A stretch of 64,000 nt of DNA, taken from assembly GCA_950295325.1 (NCBI GenBank), contig OX485808.1, forward strand, positions 1,180,501 to 1,244,500, read 5' to 3'. The position numbers and the translations under genes are program-made. This document shows, piece by piece, positions 26,101 to 37,800 of the stretch. The notes under the pieces were generated by a model. It made no database searches. It was not told the origin of the DNA and worked only from the letters and a program-made list of their open reading frames with translations. Positions within the stretch are counted from its first letter, which is position 1. Each line of letters begins with the position of its first letter. Origin of the DNA: Polytrichum commune. Its lineage: Eukaryota; Streptophyta; Polytrichopsida; Polytrichales; Polytrichaceae.

Positions 26101-27666
26101 TATGAGCCCAAAATGAGTGCTCATATTTGTTTTATGTTTAGAATTTATTTAGAATTGCATTTGGAGTGTTATTGAAACAATCAAAAGTATAAAAAGAGTG
26201 AGGCTTGGTGTGGTTTATGTTTTAGGCTTTAAGCCTATTTTGTGTGGTTAAGCAGAAGCTTAGTGAGATTAGGGAGTGTTGTGATAAAGTGAGTAGTGGT
26301 TGATGAAGAAAGAGGAAGGTCCTTGGATTTAAATGTTTGAATTAGAACACGCTCTTGTTGGTTAAAGGGTGAAGGTTTAGTGGATAGGATAAGGTCCTAC
26401 TAAGTAGGAGAATGTAAAGGGGTTTGTGGTCTTGGGTGCCCTCCCCTCCTCCTCCTCTCCTCTCTTCATTCTTTCTCTCCCTCTCTCCTCTCTCTCTCTC
26501 TCCTCTAGAACTTCTTGAGCTCTTAGACTAGGAAAAATGTGTGAATTAGGTAAGGTTGTTTAGGGAATTAGTGAAGTTAATTAGTGGAATTAGTTAGTGC
26601 TTAGTGGGATTAGCTAGTATAGTGTGAATTAACTAAGGGAGTTGGTCTTTGCAGCTAAGTAAGCTGGTTTTGCAGCTGAGTATGCTGGTTGGCAGTTAGG
26701 GGGCTGGTCTCGGCAAGTAAGGGAGTTGGTCTCTGCAGCTAAGTAAGCTGGTTTTGTAGCTGAGTATGTTGGTTGGCAGTTAGGGGGCTGGTCTCGGCAA
26801 GTAAGGGAGCTGGTCTCTGCAGCTAAGTAAGTTGGTTTTGCAGCTGAGTATGTTGGTTGGCAGTTAGGGGGCTGGTCTCGGCAAGTAAGGGAGCTGGTCT
26901 CTGCAGCTAAGTAAGCTGGTTTTGCAGTTGAGTATGTTGGTTGGCAGTTAGGGGGTTGGTCTCGGCAAGTAAGGGAGCTGGTCTCTGCAGCTAAGTAAGC
27001 TGGTTTTGTAGCTGAGGGGGCTGGTCTCTGCAGCTAAGTATGCTGGTTGGCAGTTAGGGGGCTGGTCTCGGCAACTAAAGGAGTTGGTCTCTGCAGCTAA
27101 ATAAGCTGGTCTCGCAACTAAGGGAGCTGGTCTCTGCAGCTAAGTAAGCTGGTTTTGCAGCTGAGGGGGCTGGTCTCTGCAGCTAAGTATGCTGGTTCGG
27201 CAGCTAATTAATGTTGGTTTATTTGAAGCTGCCGAAGACCTAAGGCCAGGTGGTGGAGGATTTTGGTTAGGGGGCTTGAGTGGACCAAGGGATATCAAAG
27301 GGGTAAAGCCCGTGGTGCCACACTTGACGTGGTAATAGATAGTGAATTAGATAGTCATTTAATATTAGTTTAAATCATTAGTTCGTGAGTAAGCTAGGAA
27401 AGTAAGACGGATTGGATGGTAGGATTAGCGGTTGCATTGGGTGTGGATGATATGGTGATAGCAATAGGGGGTATTACGATTGGGATAATAAAGAAGAGCG
27501 TTTGTTAACGCTTGTAATATTATCGTGGAATGGATTGGTGTGCAATGATTGATGGGAATTGTAATGGAGTCTCACGAATTTGGTAAATGGAGTATGGAAA
27601 CACGAATGTGATACCCATTCCCTCACCCGGACTAGGATGCTTAAGGGTGGGCGGTTTGGCCTCACA
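26101..27666 (-). mobile_element. Solo LTR A with 5-bp target duplication
   Basis: The element is inverted. On its own strand it starts TGTGAGGCCAAAC (27666 downward) and ends TTTGGGCTCATA (26101), and it is flanked on both sides by GGGCT (26096-26100 and 27667-27671). Its first 200 and last 400 bases match solo LTR D closely and B and C more loosely (CCACCCTTAAGCRTCCTAGTCCGG at the start; CACTCTTTTTA near the end). The centre is an 84-bp tandem array. No internal retrotransposon genes adjoin it, so it is a solo LTR left by recombination. Confidence 0.85.
26641..27215 (+). repeat. 84-bp higher-order minisatellite inside LTR A
   Basis: Five exact-spacing units start at 26641, 26725, 26809, 26893 and 26977, followed by a partly rearranged tail to about 27215. 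Each 84-bp unit consists of four related monomers of 19-22 bases of the form CTGGTYTYGCAGCTAAGTAAG. Confidence 0.9.
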
Positions 27667-27671
27667 GGGCT

Positions 27672-28751
27672 AGAGGGGTGCTTCAACATTTTAAGGTGGA
27701 AGTCTTGGCCAAACAAAGGCCTCCCACCAATTATGGGCCTAGGTTTCACAAATGCACAACGGAAGTGTTCGAGATGTTGTAGGTGTGTGTAATTTGGAGA
27801 AATACTAGTTGTTGCGGATGATGTGGGCAATTCACTTCTAATTAAACCCCATTATCAACCACAATAATGTAGTGCACATAATAAACATGTGTTGATATTA
27901 CAAAGTCCTCCTTTCGCAAATATATACAACATGGACCACATAATTGGTTGGCTTGGTAGAGAAAAAAAAGGGCAAAATGGCATATTTTTTGTAAGGTAAG
28001 GCAAGTATGGAAATCATACATGCAAGATTTGTGCATGACATGGAAGAGAGGAAGGCATGATTTGTGACATCGACTTCAACCATAAGGGGTTGGAAGAAAT
28101 GCAAGCACCCTTTGATTGTAGGTGTTAGGGCGGAACAATACATGCACTACACCCTGGTAGAAAAATCCAGGCTTGGTGGTCACTTGGATTTTGTGACAAG
28201 AGAACCCAAGTAAGTTGTCTCTGCAAAAAATAAAAGAAACCATGTTAGAGGAATTTCTGTTTAGATATAATATAATTATAATAAGATCAAATTTTAGTCA
28301 TTTAACATTTGAAATTAATCACTCCAACGCAGTCTAAATCCACTTTACACTATGATACGTGACCAAGGCTACCAAAATGGGACTTCGGATGGGCGACCAT
28401 GACCACGATAAATCAAAAATCGTGTTTTGGAGGCGGTCACTGGTCACGTATGTAAAACGGCCCTTACCACTTGGTGTGGTTGGGCCCTAAGTAGGTAAAG
28501 TTACCATTTGTAGGCAAACTTACCGCAGGTGTGAACGCACCCTAATGTCAGTACCAAGTATTGAACCACCGTCATCACGAACAACCGGCTAAGGATAAAC
28601 AGAAGTTAGTTAGTGGATGGATGAATAGCGGATGGGGATGAATCGTAAAGAAGGTGAGTTGGAGAGTAGTAGAGATGATGCCCCGCCTGAGTGAGATTTA
28701 CGAAACGAATTTGGCTTTCTTGCTGCACAGCCAAATTAGGGTTCCAACCTC
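27672..28751. other. Intergenic, upstream of the exonuclease-MutS gene
   Basis: No coding region is supported. Positions 28320-28480 repeat the block at 20276-20460. The last 100 bases before the proposed ATG at 28752 carry an ATTAGGGTT telo-box-like motif (28735) and are probably the promoter or 5' leader. No clear TATA box was identified. Confidence 0.4.
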
Positions 28752-28862
28752 ATGGCTATGGTGCACCAAACCCTTGCTCTTCAAACCCTACACCACCGCT
28801 CTTTGCTGTTACTCGGGATTCGCACCGCGGGAGCCCGGAGCCCGCGACCGTTGTACTTTTTG
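28752..28862 (+). other. Proposed first exon: organelle-targeting leader
   Basis: ATG at 28752 opens 37 codons that end at a consensus donor, TTTTTG|GTAAGA. The peptide begins MAMVHQTLALQTLHHRS and contains RTAGARSPRPLYFL. It has five Arg, several Ser/Thr/Leu and no acidic residue, which is typical of a mitochondrial or plastid presequence. The frame would stop five codons into the intron, so this exon is invisible to a length-filtered ORF search. A second exon at 30413-30480 (acceptor CTTCAG, donor GCAAG|GTGG, phase 0 to phase 2) would connect it in frame to the exon at 30836, but this link is tentative. Confidence 0.5.
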
Positions 28863-31800
28863 GTAAGATTTTTTTAATGCCTCTGGATGTGCATTTACGT
28901 AGCCGTGAGCGATTTTAGCTGAAAATGGCGATCCTACGAGCTGCGGGGTTACAAGGATCTCGTTGCAAGAATTTGTGAGGTTTCGAGCGCAAATATCCTT
29001 CTAGACTTGTGGTTACGTGATTGAGAACGGCAATTTGGAGTGGCTGTGGTAATTTTGTTCGAGTAGATTTTAAATGTAGGTGCATATTCAGCTCGGGGCG
29101 TTGGTGATTTTTGTTACTGATTTTACTGTTATAAGAGCTTGAGAGAAGTAAGCTCACTTGGCAATTTACGTGAGTTTTTCAAGCCCCCTCTGGATATGCA
29201 TTTTTATGGCCATGAGCATTTTGAGCTGAAAATATCGCTCTAATTTGTGGATATGTGATTTGAATGGCGATTTGGAGTGGTTGTTTTAACTTTGTAGCTG
29301 TAGATTATAAGAGTTGCTGCATTCAGCTTGCTATAGTTTTTATTTTTGTTATTAGTTTTGGTGTTGTGAAATTTTGAACGAAGTAACCTCACTTGGCATA
29401 ATTTTGGTTGCCCTGGGTACGCATTTGGAAGGCCCTTGCATTCTGAGCTGAAATATGACGATGATCTTATGAGCTTTAGAGCCTCAGGGGTTCTAGTTTT
29501 GGCATTGATTTACCATTAATTTTCTTTCGTTGCAAACGTGCTTTACTATCCTAATTCCGACACATTGTTTTATTTTTGTCTTGGTAGATTTCAATTTTGA
29601 GGCGCGTCCAGCTTGTATGTAGCGGTTGTGGTCTTGACACTGATCATACTCTTTGAAGAAGTTGAACAAAGTGAGCTCACTTAGTATTTTTTGGTTCGAT
29701 TACATTTCGTTAGTTTTAATTTCATTCACTCGCATTCAGCCCGCAGCGGGTCCGGTGGTGGCAGTGATCACTGTAATTCAAAAAGTGAGCTAGCATTGTT
29801 CTAGTGGAAGTCGAAGGTCTACATTGTTCGATAAATTTGAGCATCAGTGCTACAGTTCCATGCAATTCTGGGAGCTCATTACGACTTTGCAATTCTAGTG
29901 GAAGCATTACACTGAATTATAATGCTATATGTAGTTCAAACCTTTATGCGCTGCACTAGTATGACTGGTTTGTCTCTAGAGGGTTGGTTTAAATCCAATT
30001 TCCGACACCATGATCAGATTGACGATGTAAGGACATACTGGAGGGTTTATACCAATTAAAAGTTTTCCTGCATGCTTGAGGTTTGAGACTCGGTTGTATT
30101 AAAGGTTCAGATTACTAGAGCTATCTTTACTAGGGCAGCCAATTTTTTTTGATGTCATTGTAAATTCTTTCTCTTTCTTGTTACTACACCTTCTTCCTTT
30201 TCCTCCTTGCGTGCATTTCTCCAACTCCTTTTTCTGAGATGCTGCTTTGTGGCTTGTGGTGAGCCCATGGCATTTTGTTTGGGTCTCTCAAGTCCTAATT
30301 AACTGATATGCAAACTTGGTTTTGGAGGTATGGGATTTTTGAGGCAATGAGGATTGATGACGAGTCAGAAGAATGAGCCAGAGATGGCCCATTCGGCATC
30401 GACGAGCTTCAGGTCTGGAGAGCATGGCAGCTCTCAGACATTCTGGGTTCCGTCATGGTGCTGGGAAGCACAATTGCAAGGTGGATTGGAACCATATTGG
30501 GGCCGAAGTTGAAGGTAGTATATTGAGAACGTCAGCAAGCAAAGAAGCCCGTGCTTCAATGTTTGTTTGTGATATTTACACAATGCCTTGCTGCTTAAGG
30601 CACTTTGGACATGCTTCAACCCTTGGACCTGGCACGGGGTTGGGATTCTCGTCTGTCAAAACAGAAAATGGTGATTGGCTTTCACCTGGGTCATCCTTGG
30701 GCAGGAGATACCACCTCAGGCAAGCTAGCACACTACTCTTTTAAATTGTTGTGGCAGGTCTACATACTTGTCAAGTTCAGAAATTGACTTGAAATTTTGT
30801 GGTACTTGTTTCTTAAGTGTCCACATTGACTGCAGGTGTTGGAGGAATGGAGACAAGTACAACAGGTTGCACTTGGATCCATTATTGAAGAATAGAAAAG
30901 GTGTTATGTGCGATGTAGGGTTGAGATATGTAATCAATTTTCGGCAGATGCAAAATAAGAGTTTGCAACCAAATTTTGCAGGGGGCTTGTCAAATTTAGC
31001 CAATTGTTATTTACCACTATGGGGTGATTCCAGATGTATAAGGACCATAGTAAATTCAATGTCAGGTGAATCATGTACATCAGCATCATGTGAGGAGGCT
31101 TCCATTGATGATAAAGGCTCCTACACAGCACCGTCAATGTCCAGTTCTGTGAATGAGGTTTCATTGAAGCAGCCGAATAGTTTTAGGATGGGATCAGTGG
31201 ATGGGGTTGGACATACTCGTGAACAAGATACTGCCCAAGAAGCCAGCCGGACAGCACTGGAGGAGAGGTCTTCCAACATGGGAGTAGATCAACAATCCAG
31301 AGAGCCTCAATTTGAACCAACAGTGATAGTGTTTGACATAGAGACAACTGGGTTCTTGAAGCCAGGGACTAAAATCGTAGAGCTTGCTTGTCGCGACCTA
31401 GCTGGTGGAGAGTGCAGCACTCTGGAGACTCTAGTGAATCCAGGTCAGATTGTACCGGCGGAAGCAACGGCGATCCATAAAATCACTTCAGAGATGGTAA
31501 ATCGGATTGACATACCAAGGTGTGTTCCTTTTGTCAACATTAAGGTGTCATGAGCCTTGGAGAAACATTTGGATTGAGTATCTTACCTAAAGTTACATGA
31601 AGGTTCACTTGGCTACTTGTATGTTTGAGCGGCCCCCTGCTACAGTTGTTTTTCATTTTCAGGAATCACCAAGAGAACCTTAAGTTTTGTTAAAGAAACT
31701 GTATACTTACATTTCATACTGATATGGCAGCTGGACAGAAGTTATGACAGCATTCATTGACTTTGTTGAGGGTCGGCGGAAAGGTAACGCGGATGTTATC

Positions 31801-34800
31801 CTGATTGCACATAATGGAAGGAGATTTGACGTGCCTTTCATTATGAAGGAGTGCCATAGATGCTCCATGGAAATCCCTTCTCATTGGTACTTTGTGGACA
31901 GCATGGACATTGCAAAGACGATGCTGAAGAAACGATTTGGTACTTACATACTTCATTTCGCCTTGTTGGAGAGTTCAGTATTGAGTTTACACTGTTGATT
32001 GCTACAGCTAATTGAAAAGTGAGGATTTAGAATACTTCACAAATATTTCCAAGCTTACTTTGTCCTTTTTGACTGTATTGCTAAACCTCACATCTTTGTG
32101 GTGTTGCATGTCCTCACGTATTATGTGGTCTGCAGGAAAGATAAAGCTCTATAATCTAAACTTTCTGTACTATGAATGCTACAAGCTTCCTCGCCTCAAA
32201 GATGCGCACCGTGCTGGTGTGGATGTGGACATGCTGGCGAGTGTGTTTGGATTAATGTTGATTGACCTTCAGTTGCCTGTTTCCAAGCTTTTGGACCAGG
32301 CCTTTAGAGCAGGGGACATAGAGCTGAAGCCAGACTTATTACTTGGGATCAGTAATGATAGGTATACAGCTCCAGCAAAAGAAATAGATGTGGCCCTCTT
32401 TGAGCAATCTATGGTGGATCCTGCTGAGCTTGAGGACTCTTTTGTGATTACAGCAAAGGTTTTTCCAAAGGAGGCTGATATCTCTACTGCTATAGCTGGA
32501 AAGGGCTTTGATGAAAACTTTGTAGATTTTTCTCTGGGAGATAAAATAGGCATATCAACCAAATCTCATGTTCATTCACACGACATTAAAGCTGCAGCAC
32601 ATGTGACTACTGGAAATTCTCAAAGTGATGAGTTTCTAGAATCCTCTCTAAAAGGGATAGTTGGGAGAGGCAACTTGATGAGTGAAGGTGCAGAGGCAAT
32701 CTCACAGGGAGTGTATCAGTTGGAAGTTAAAGAGAACATTTCAGAGGCATTTATTGCTAGTTTGGATCCTGGGGAAGAAATATTTGGGACCACTTTGGGC
32801 ACTGACTGTGTCAAAGAGGTTTCGGAGGCTGCTGAGGAGTATGTGTCACATCCTAGGAACCAGGTGAATGCAAAGGATGACCACATTTCCGTAGGATCCT
32901 TACTTGATTCCCCAGATGAAGAGCGACTAGGATTAAGAAGGGGCACTGCTGCCATAGATGGGGCAGTGTGCCCATCAGAAGGTCTGTTTGCTTCTGTAAC
33001 CTTGCAGGAGAATGTTAGCGAGGAATATGAGGCTGCACTTGGTTTAAAATTAGGCAATGATGAGACTGTAGCTGGTAGTAGAAACTTAGCATCCAGCTTC
33101 AGCGATGCCAAAGATGAGAGCTCGTTGTCAGGGTCTCTATCTTCGCCAAGTGGGGTGTCATTACAGAACTGTGACATATCAAGAAGTTTTGATGAAGGTG
33201 GAGCTGTACATCTGGAAGAAAACCCAACATCAAATGATGTACATGTGGCAGTTCGCCCATTAGACAAGTCAAGTACTGACTCAACTGTGAGATTGTATCG
33301 ATTAGATTTGGCTGATGAGGTCAGGCCTTTGTCTCAGGCAGGAGATGGAACACTTCAGCCTTTAAACCTAGGTGGTACTTTGTTGAAAAAGAAAAAAGGG
33401 AAGCGACGAAGCACCGGTGATGTTCAAACAACTGCCATCAGGAATATTGCCCACACGGTAGCAGATTGTGAAGAACAGGTACCTTTAGCTGAATCTGCTG
33501 TCTTGGAGATGCAAGATTTAAATGCAGTCCAACCGGCATTAGACCAAGAGGTCAGTGAGTCCCAACATGCCATTCTTGGAGAGAATCATAAACGTGAAGA
33601 AGAAAATCTGCACACAAGTTCGGTAAATATGTCGCTCCTAAGTCCCATGATGAAACAATATGTGGAGACAAAGCGACAACGACCCAAGTACCTCCTGCTC
33701 TCAAGGGTGGGGGATTTCTACGAGGTATGTGCTTTTTCTGATGAGAAATTCCATGCTTAGTAGAAATTTTTGTTTATTATGTCAACATGGAACGGATGCA
33801 TTCAATTTTTGACCTTTATATGAGGTGTTTTCTACAGGCGTTTTTTGAGGATGCAGAAAGACTGGCGCATGCATGCAACATAAGACTAGCAGCAGTGGAT
33901 GGAGGCAAGGTAAAAATGAGACCTTAACAGTTTCATTGTCTGAGTGTTGTTACCTCAATGTAACTGAAGAATTCATTATCAGATCAAGTATAATAGTTGA
34001 AGATTGATAAGAGAATGAAATGTCTGCATTAAGGCTGCATCACATATGGTTTGTTCTGAAGTTCAAGGATAGAGGCGGCACAAACACTTGTATGTGATGG
34101 GATTGTTCTGTGATCTGATGCACATTGCAATTGATCACTTTCTAATCAAAGTGTGTAGTTGTTGAGATTATCGAGAGTTGTGTGAGTGTATCCATGCTGT
34201 AACACGGATTTTGAAACTGTAAGCCTGAAATGCATGTAGACATCAGCAGAAAACCCCAACTAAGTGAAGAAGTATTGTAGTGTTCTGAAAACCAGTGAGT
34301 TGATTCTTTCTCCTGGTGTGACAGCTGTTGGAGCGCAAGGTGCCCATGGCAGGAGTCCCTTACCACAAAGTTGATGTTTACCTACGCACTCTTCTCAGCA
34401 AAGGCATTGCTGTTGTCAAACAAGATCAGGCATGCTTTATTTGTAATTGTTGAGAATGATGTGTCTTGATAATTTGGTAGTTGATATTCAGATCACATCC
34501 AACCCTACTGGAGTTGGAAGAGATTCTTTTGCCAGGACTGGGAGCTCCTCCCAAAGGAGGTGCACTCTTCCTGCTAAGGCCATTTATTTTTTCTCATGAA
34601 AAGTAAGGAGCAGAAGTTGACCATCTTGTCTCGGTTTCTATAAACTGTGAGAACATATTGATATCACTTGCGGGCCCTTTCCTTTGGACCATCTGTCATA
34701 TAGAGTGCGTAAGATTACTTGGTGAATTCCTATTTGTCTGAAATGCATTACTTTGTGCAGTGGAGGGGTTGCAGACTATGCTTGTGGTTTGGTAATTGAG

Positions 34801-37800
34801 GAGGAGCTGACTTCAACTGTTGCTTTCTTGCAGGTAGCGGGAACAGATGCTAAAGGAGGGACAACAATCGAACGGCAAGTAGTGGCAGTGCTCACTCCTG
34901 GTACTCTCCTGGATGAGGGCATGCTGGAAGGGTCTTGCAATAACTTCTTGGTGGCCATTTTTCCCCACTCGGATGAGAATGGAACCTGGGGTTTAGCCTT
35001 CTCTGATATTTCAACAGGTACATGAATTTGATCAGTAATGTTTTTGTATTCTAATCTTCAGTATTTTCTATCTGTTATCACCCTTCAATTTTACAATCAC
35101 ATACGAGTCCTCAGGCTGAGGCCTGAAGTTGAAAACCTTGTTTGTTTGTTTGACAAGTTCTCATGACCTCCACCGGAGTATGAAGCTGAAATTAGAATTC
35201 AATGATTTTAGCCACATGTGAATGACATCATATTTATTTATTTAGTTTGGGTATCCTAGATCATAACAGTACAAGAATTCTATACTTTAGGCTTTTGAAG
35301 GCTTTATTGTATCTACTGGGTCTTTGACCATATCACATTTATAAATGTATATGAAAGTCTGAAAATGTGATGACAAGTCTATATATTTAAACTAGAGTTC
35401 TTCGAGCACCAATCCACATGAATAACTAGAACATGTTGATCAAGAATCTGAGAAACTTTAAATGTGGCAGGAGAGTTCCAGGCCACGCAAGGGCAGGGGA
35501 GATCTGCCTTGTTGCATGAGCTCCTCCGTTTGCAGCCATCTGAGGTTATCTTCCCTGCGAATGTAAGCATGTCCCTCATCTGGAAGCCCTGTTTGCAGTG
35601 GTTTAGAGTAAAGTGGCTGTTTTGACTACCATCTTAACTAGCACAAATGCTTACTTACTGCACCTTTCTCTGCAATAATCTCTTTGGGTCCAACTTGTTG
35701 TAGTTGCTGTGTGTAATAGACATCCATAACTCTGATAATGCATGGTAGTGGGCAATGGGCTCAACATTCATGTGTACAGGATTCACTGAAGCATTCAATT
35801 TGTTGTTCTAAATTCTTCTGTATGACTGCAGGTGGTTTGTGTTGAAGACAAGGAGACTGGAGTTCTGCAACCTTTTGGAATGCCAAATGGTCTGTGCTAT
35901 TCAAGTCGACCTACTTCAGAATTCTTCCCAGGAGCTGCGGAGAAGGTATGAATATCTGTTGAATAAGCTCTAAGGAAATCAAAGGCAAAGTAAAAGTTTC
36001 ATTGTTGTCAGGTGCTTTGTGCCTAACTCTTACTAGGTTGAGATGGCATGTCACCTCTTAGGCACCTTGAAAGGAAGGGGCGGGGTAAGAGTGTTAATCA
36101 ATTCGCCCTACCTTCTAGAGTATGGTCATGTATATGGAAATTGGTGGCTTGCATTGGTAGTGATTGTTGGCTGATCACTTGATGTTAAACATGTCTATCT
36201 ATTGATCGATGTTCTTTTTACTATTCTCTGGAATACATTTTCTCAGCTTGAACATATTTCATTTGGGTGCAGAAGTTACAGTCCAGCTTTGGTGAGGAGT
36301 CCTTGGAGGCCTTTGGGCTGCTTCGATCTTCTCGTGCAATCAGGGCAGCAGGCGGTCTGTTGGGGTGAGCTTTGTATGCTGCTTGCTCCCATCCTATATA
36401 CATTGTCCTCCATGCTTTGGTCCTGAGCATTTCCTTTGTGCCTCAATATTGGTTTCCAATGTGAATCTGAGCCATTCATTCAGATATCATTTTTGAAAAA
36501 TTTAACAGGATGGTAGGGGTGTCAACAGAACAAACTTTCAGGAAGTCCTATGATCTACCCATTCTTGTCATCGCATGTTATGCATATGTGAATCTCTTCA
36601 AGTCTCCTAATCCCTGATGTTTCCAGCGCAACTCTTTTATTCACTTTAAGTCCACATTCTGGCTTATTTTACTTGTTTTCTCAGTGTTCACTAGTTGTCT
36701 GGATGTGAGAACTAGTGTGCAAGAATATGATGTCTCTGAACATTTTAAATGAGTGTATGGAGTTTGTCTCTTTCTCTCTGTTAGACCATTGAAGTTATTG
36801 TGCATTTCAACATGTCTGTGTCAGGTATGTCCAAGAGACACAGAAGCTGGTAAATGAGGAGATTCCTCTTCAGAAACCAAGCTATTATTCCGTCATGGAT
36901 ACTATGCACATGGATGACACCGTTAGGAGCCATTTAGAGGTAACTTCAAGGTCAATTTTTAAACAGCAATTCTAGTGCAATCAAAGTTTGGAGTTACCAA
37001 TGAGACTTTGTCTAGTATTTGTATGAATAGAAGCCAAAGTTGGTTACAGTGGTTCTTTAACTAATGTGTGTGTCAATATCTGGTTGTCGCAGCTGCTCAA
37101 GACATCACGATGGGGCAAAGTGGAGGGGTCTGTGGTGTGGGCTTTAGATGACACTCAGACAGCCATGGGGGGTCGCTTACTCCGCCGCTGGCTGCTATGG
37201 CCTCTCATTGATTATGACCAAATTTGTACACGGCAAGATGCTGTTGAAGTAACCTTCCTCTCTTATTCGCACTTGTTGTATTTTGCTCTTGGAAATGAAG
37301 CTTGCCAGGAAGTTGCAGGCTTTGTATCTTGGGACTGATGACCAAATAATGTTGACATATTGCTTCAGTTACATCATTTACACCTATTACTGTGGGCTGA
37401 AAGTTAATGTGACTAGAAAATACCGCGTTCCATTGTATTTTATGCCTGGGTTGAAAATTAGGGCGGTTAATAAATCAATAAAGTATTAGTATTCAAATAT
37501 AAAATGATAAAATGATAAAATATTGATATTATATTATTCAACCCACAGTTATACATGTTTTTAGAAATAACAATGGTTCCATATTCCTATTTTGAACTTA
37601 TGATAATGTGGGCTCAAAATTGGTGTGTCTCAAGAAAAGTTACTTTGACCAAAATTATCGTGATATGTCAAAATTGAAGTGGGCCACAGTGATAGGGTAA
37701 AAGTTGTAGTTTCGTGTTGTCCTTCAATGTACTATCCTTATCATATATTTCTAGAATTCTTTAGAGAGTGTAGTGCACTTGGACCTCTCACTGTGTTGAT

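Noticed and set aside
26101-27666. The GCTGGTCTC array read at first as a stand-alone satellite or a CRISPR-like array
   Set aside because: The repeats are contiguous without unique spacers, and the whole lies inside an LTR with target duplications.
30373-30744. Open frame of 123 codons just before the exonuclease exon, as the N-terminus of the fusion protein
   Set aside because: It ends in a stop before any donor that would reach exon 30836 in the right phase. The route 28862 to 30413-30480 to 30836 keeps phase and was preferred, though not proven.
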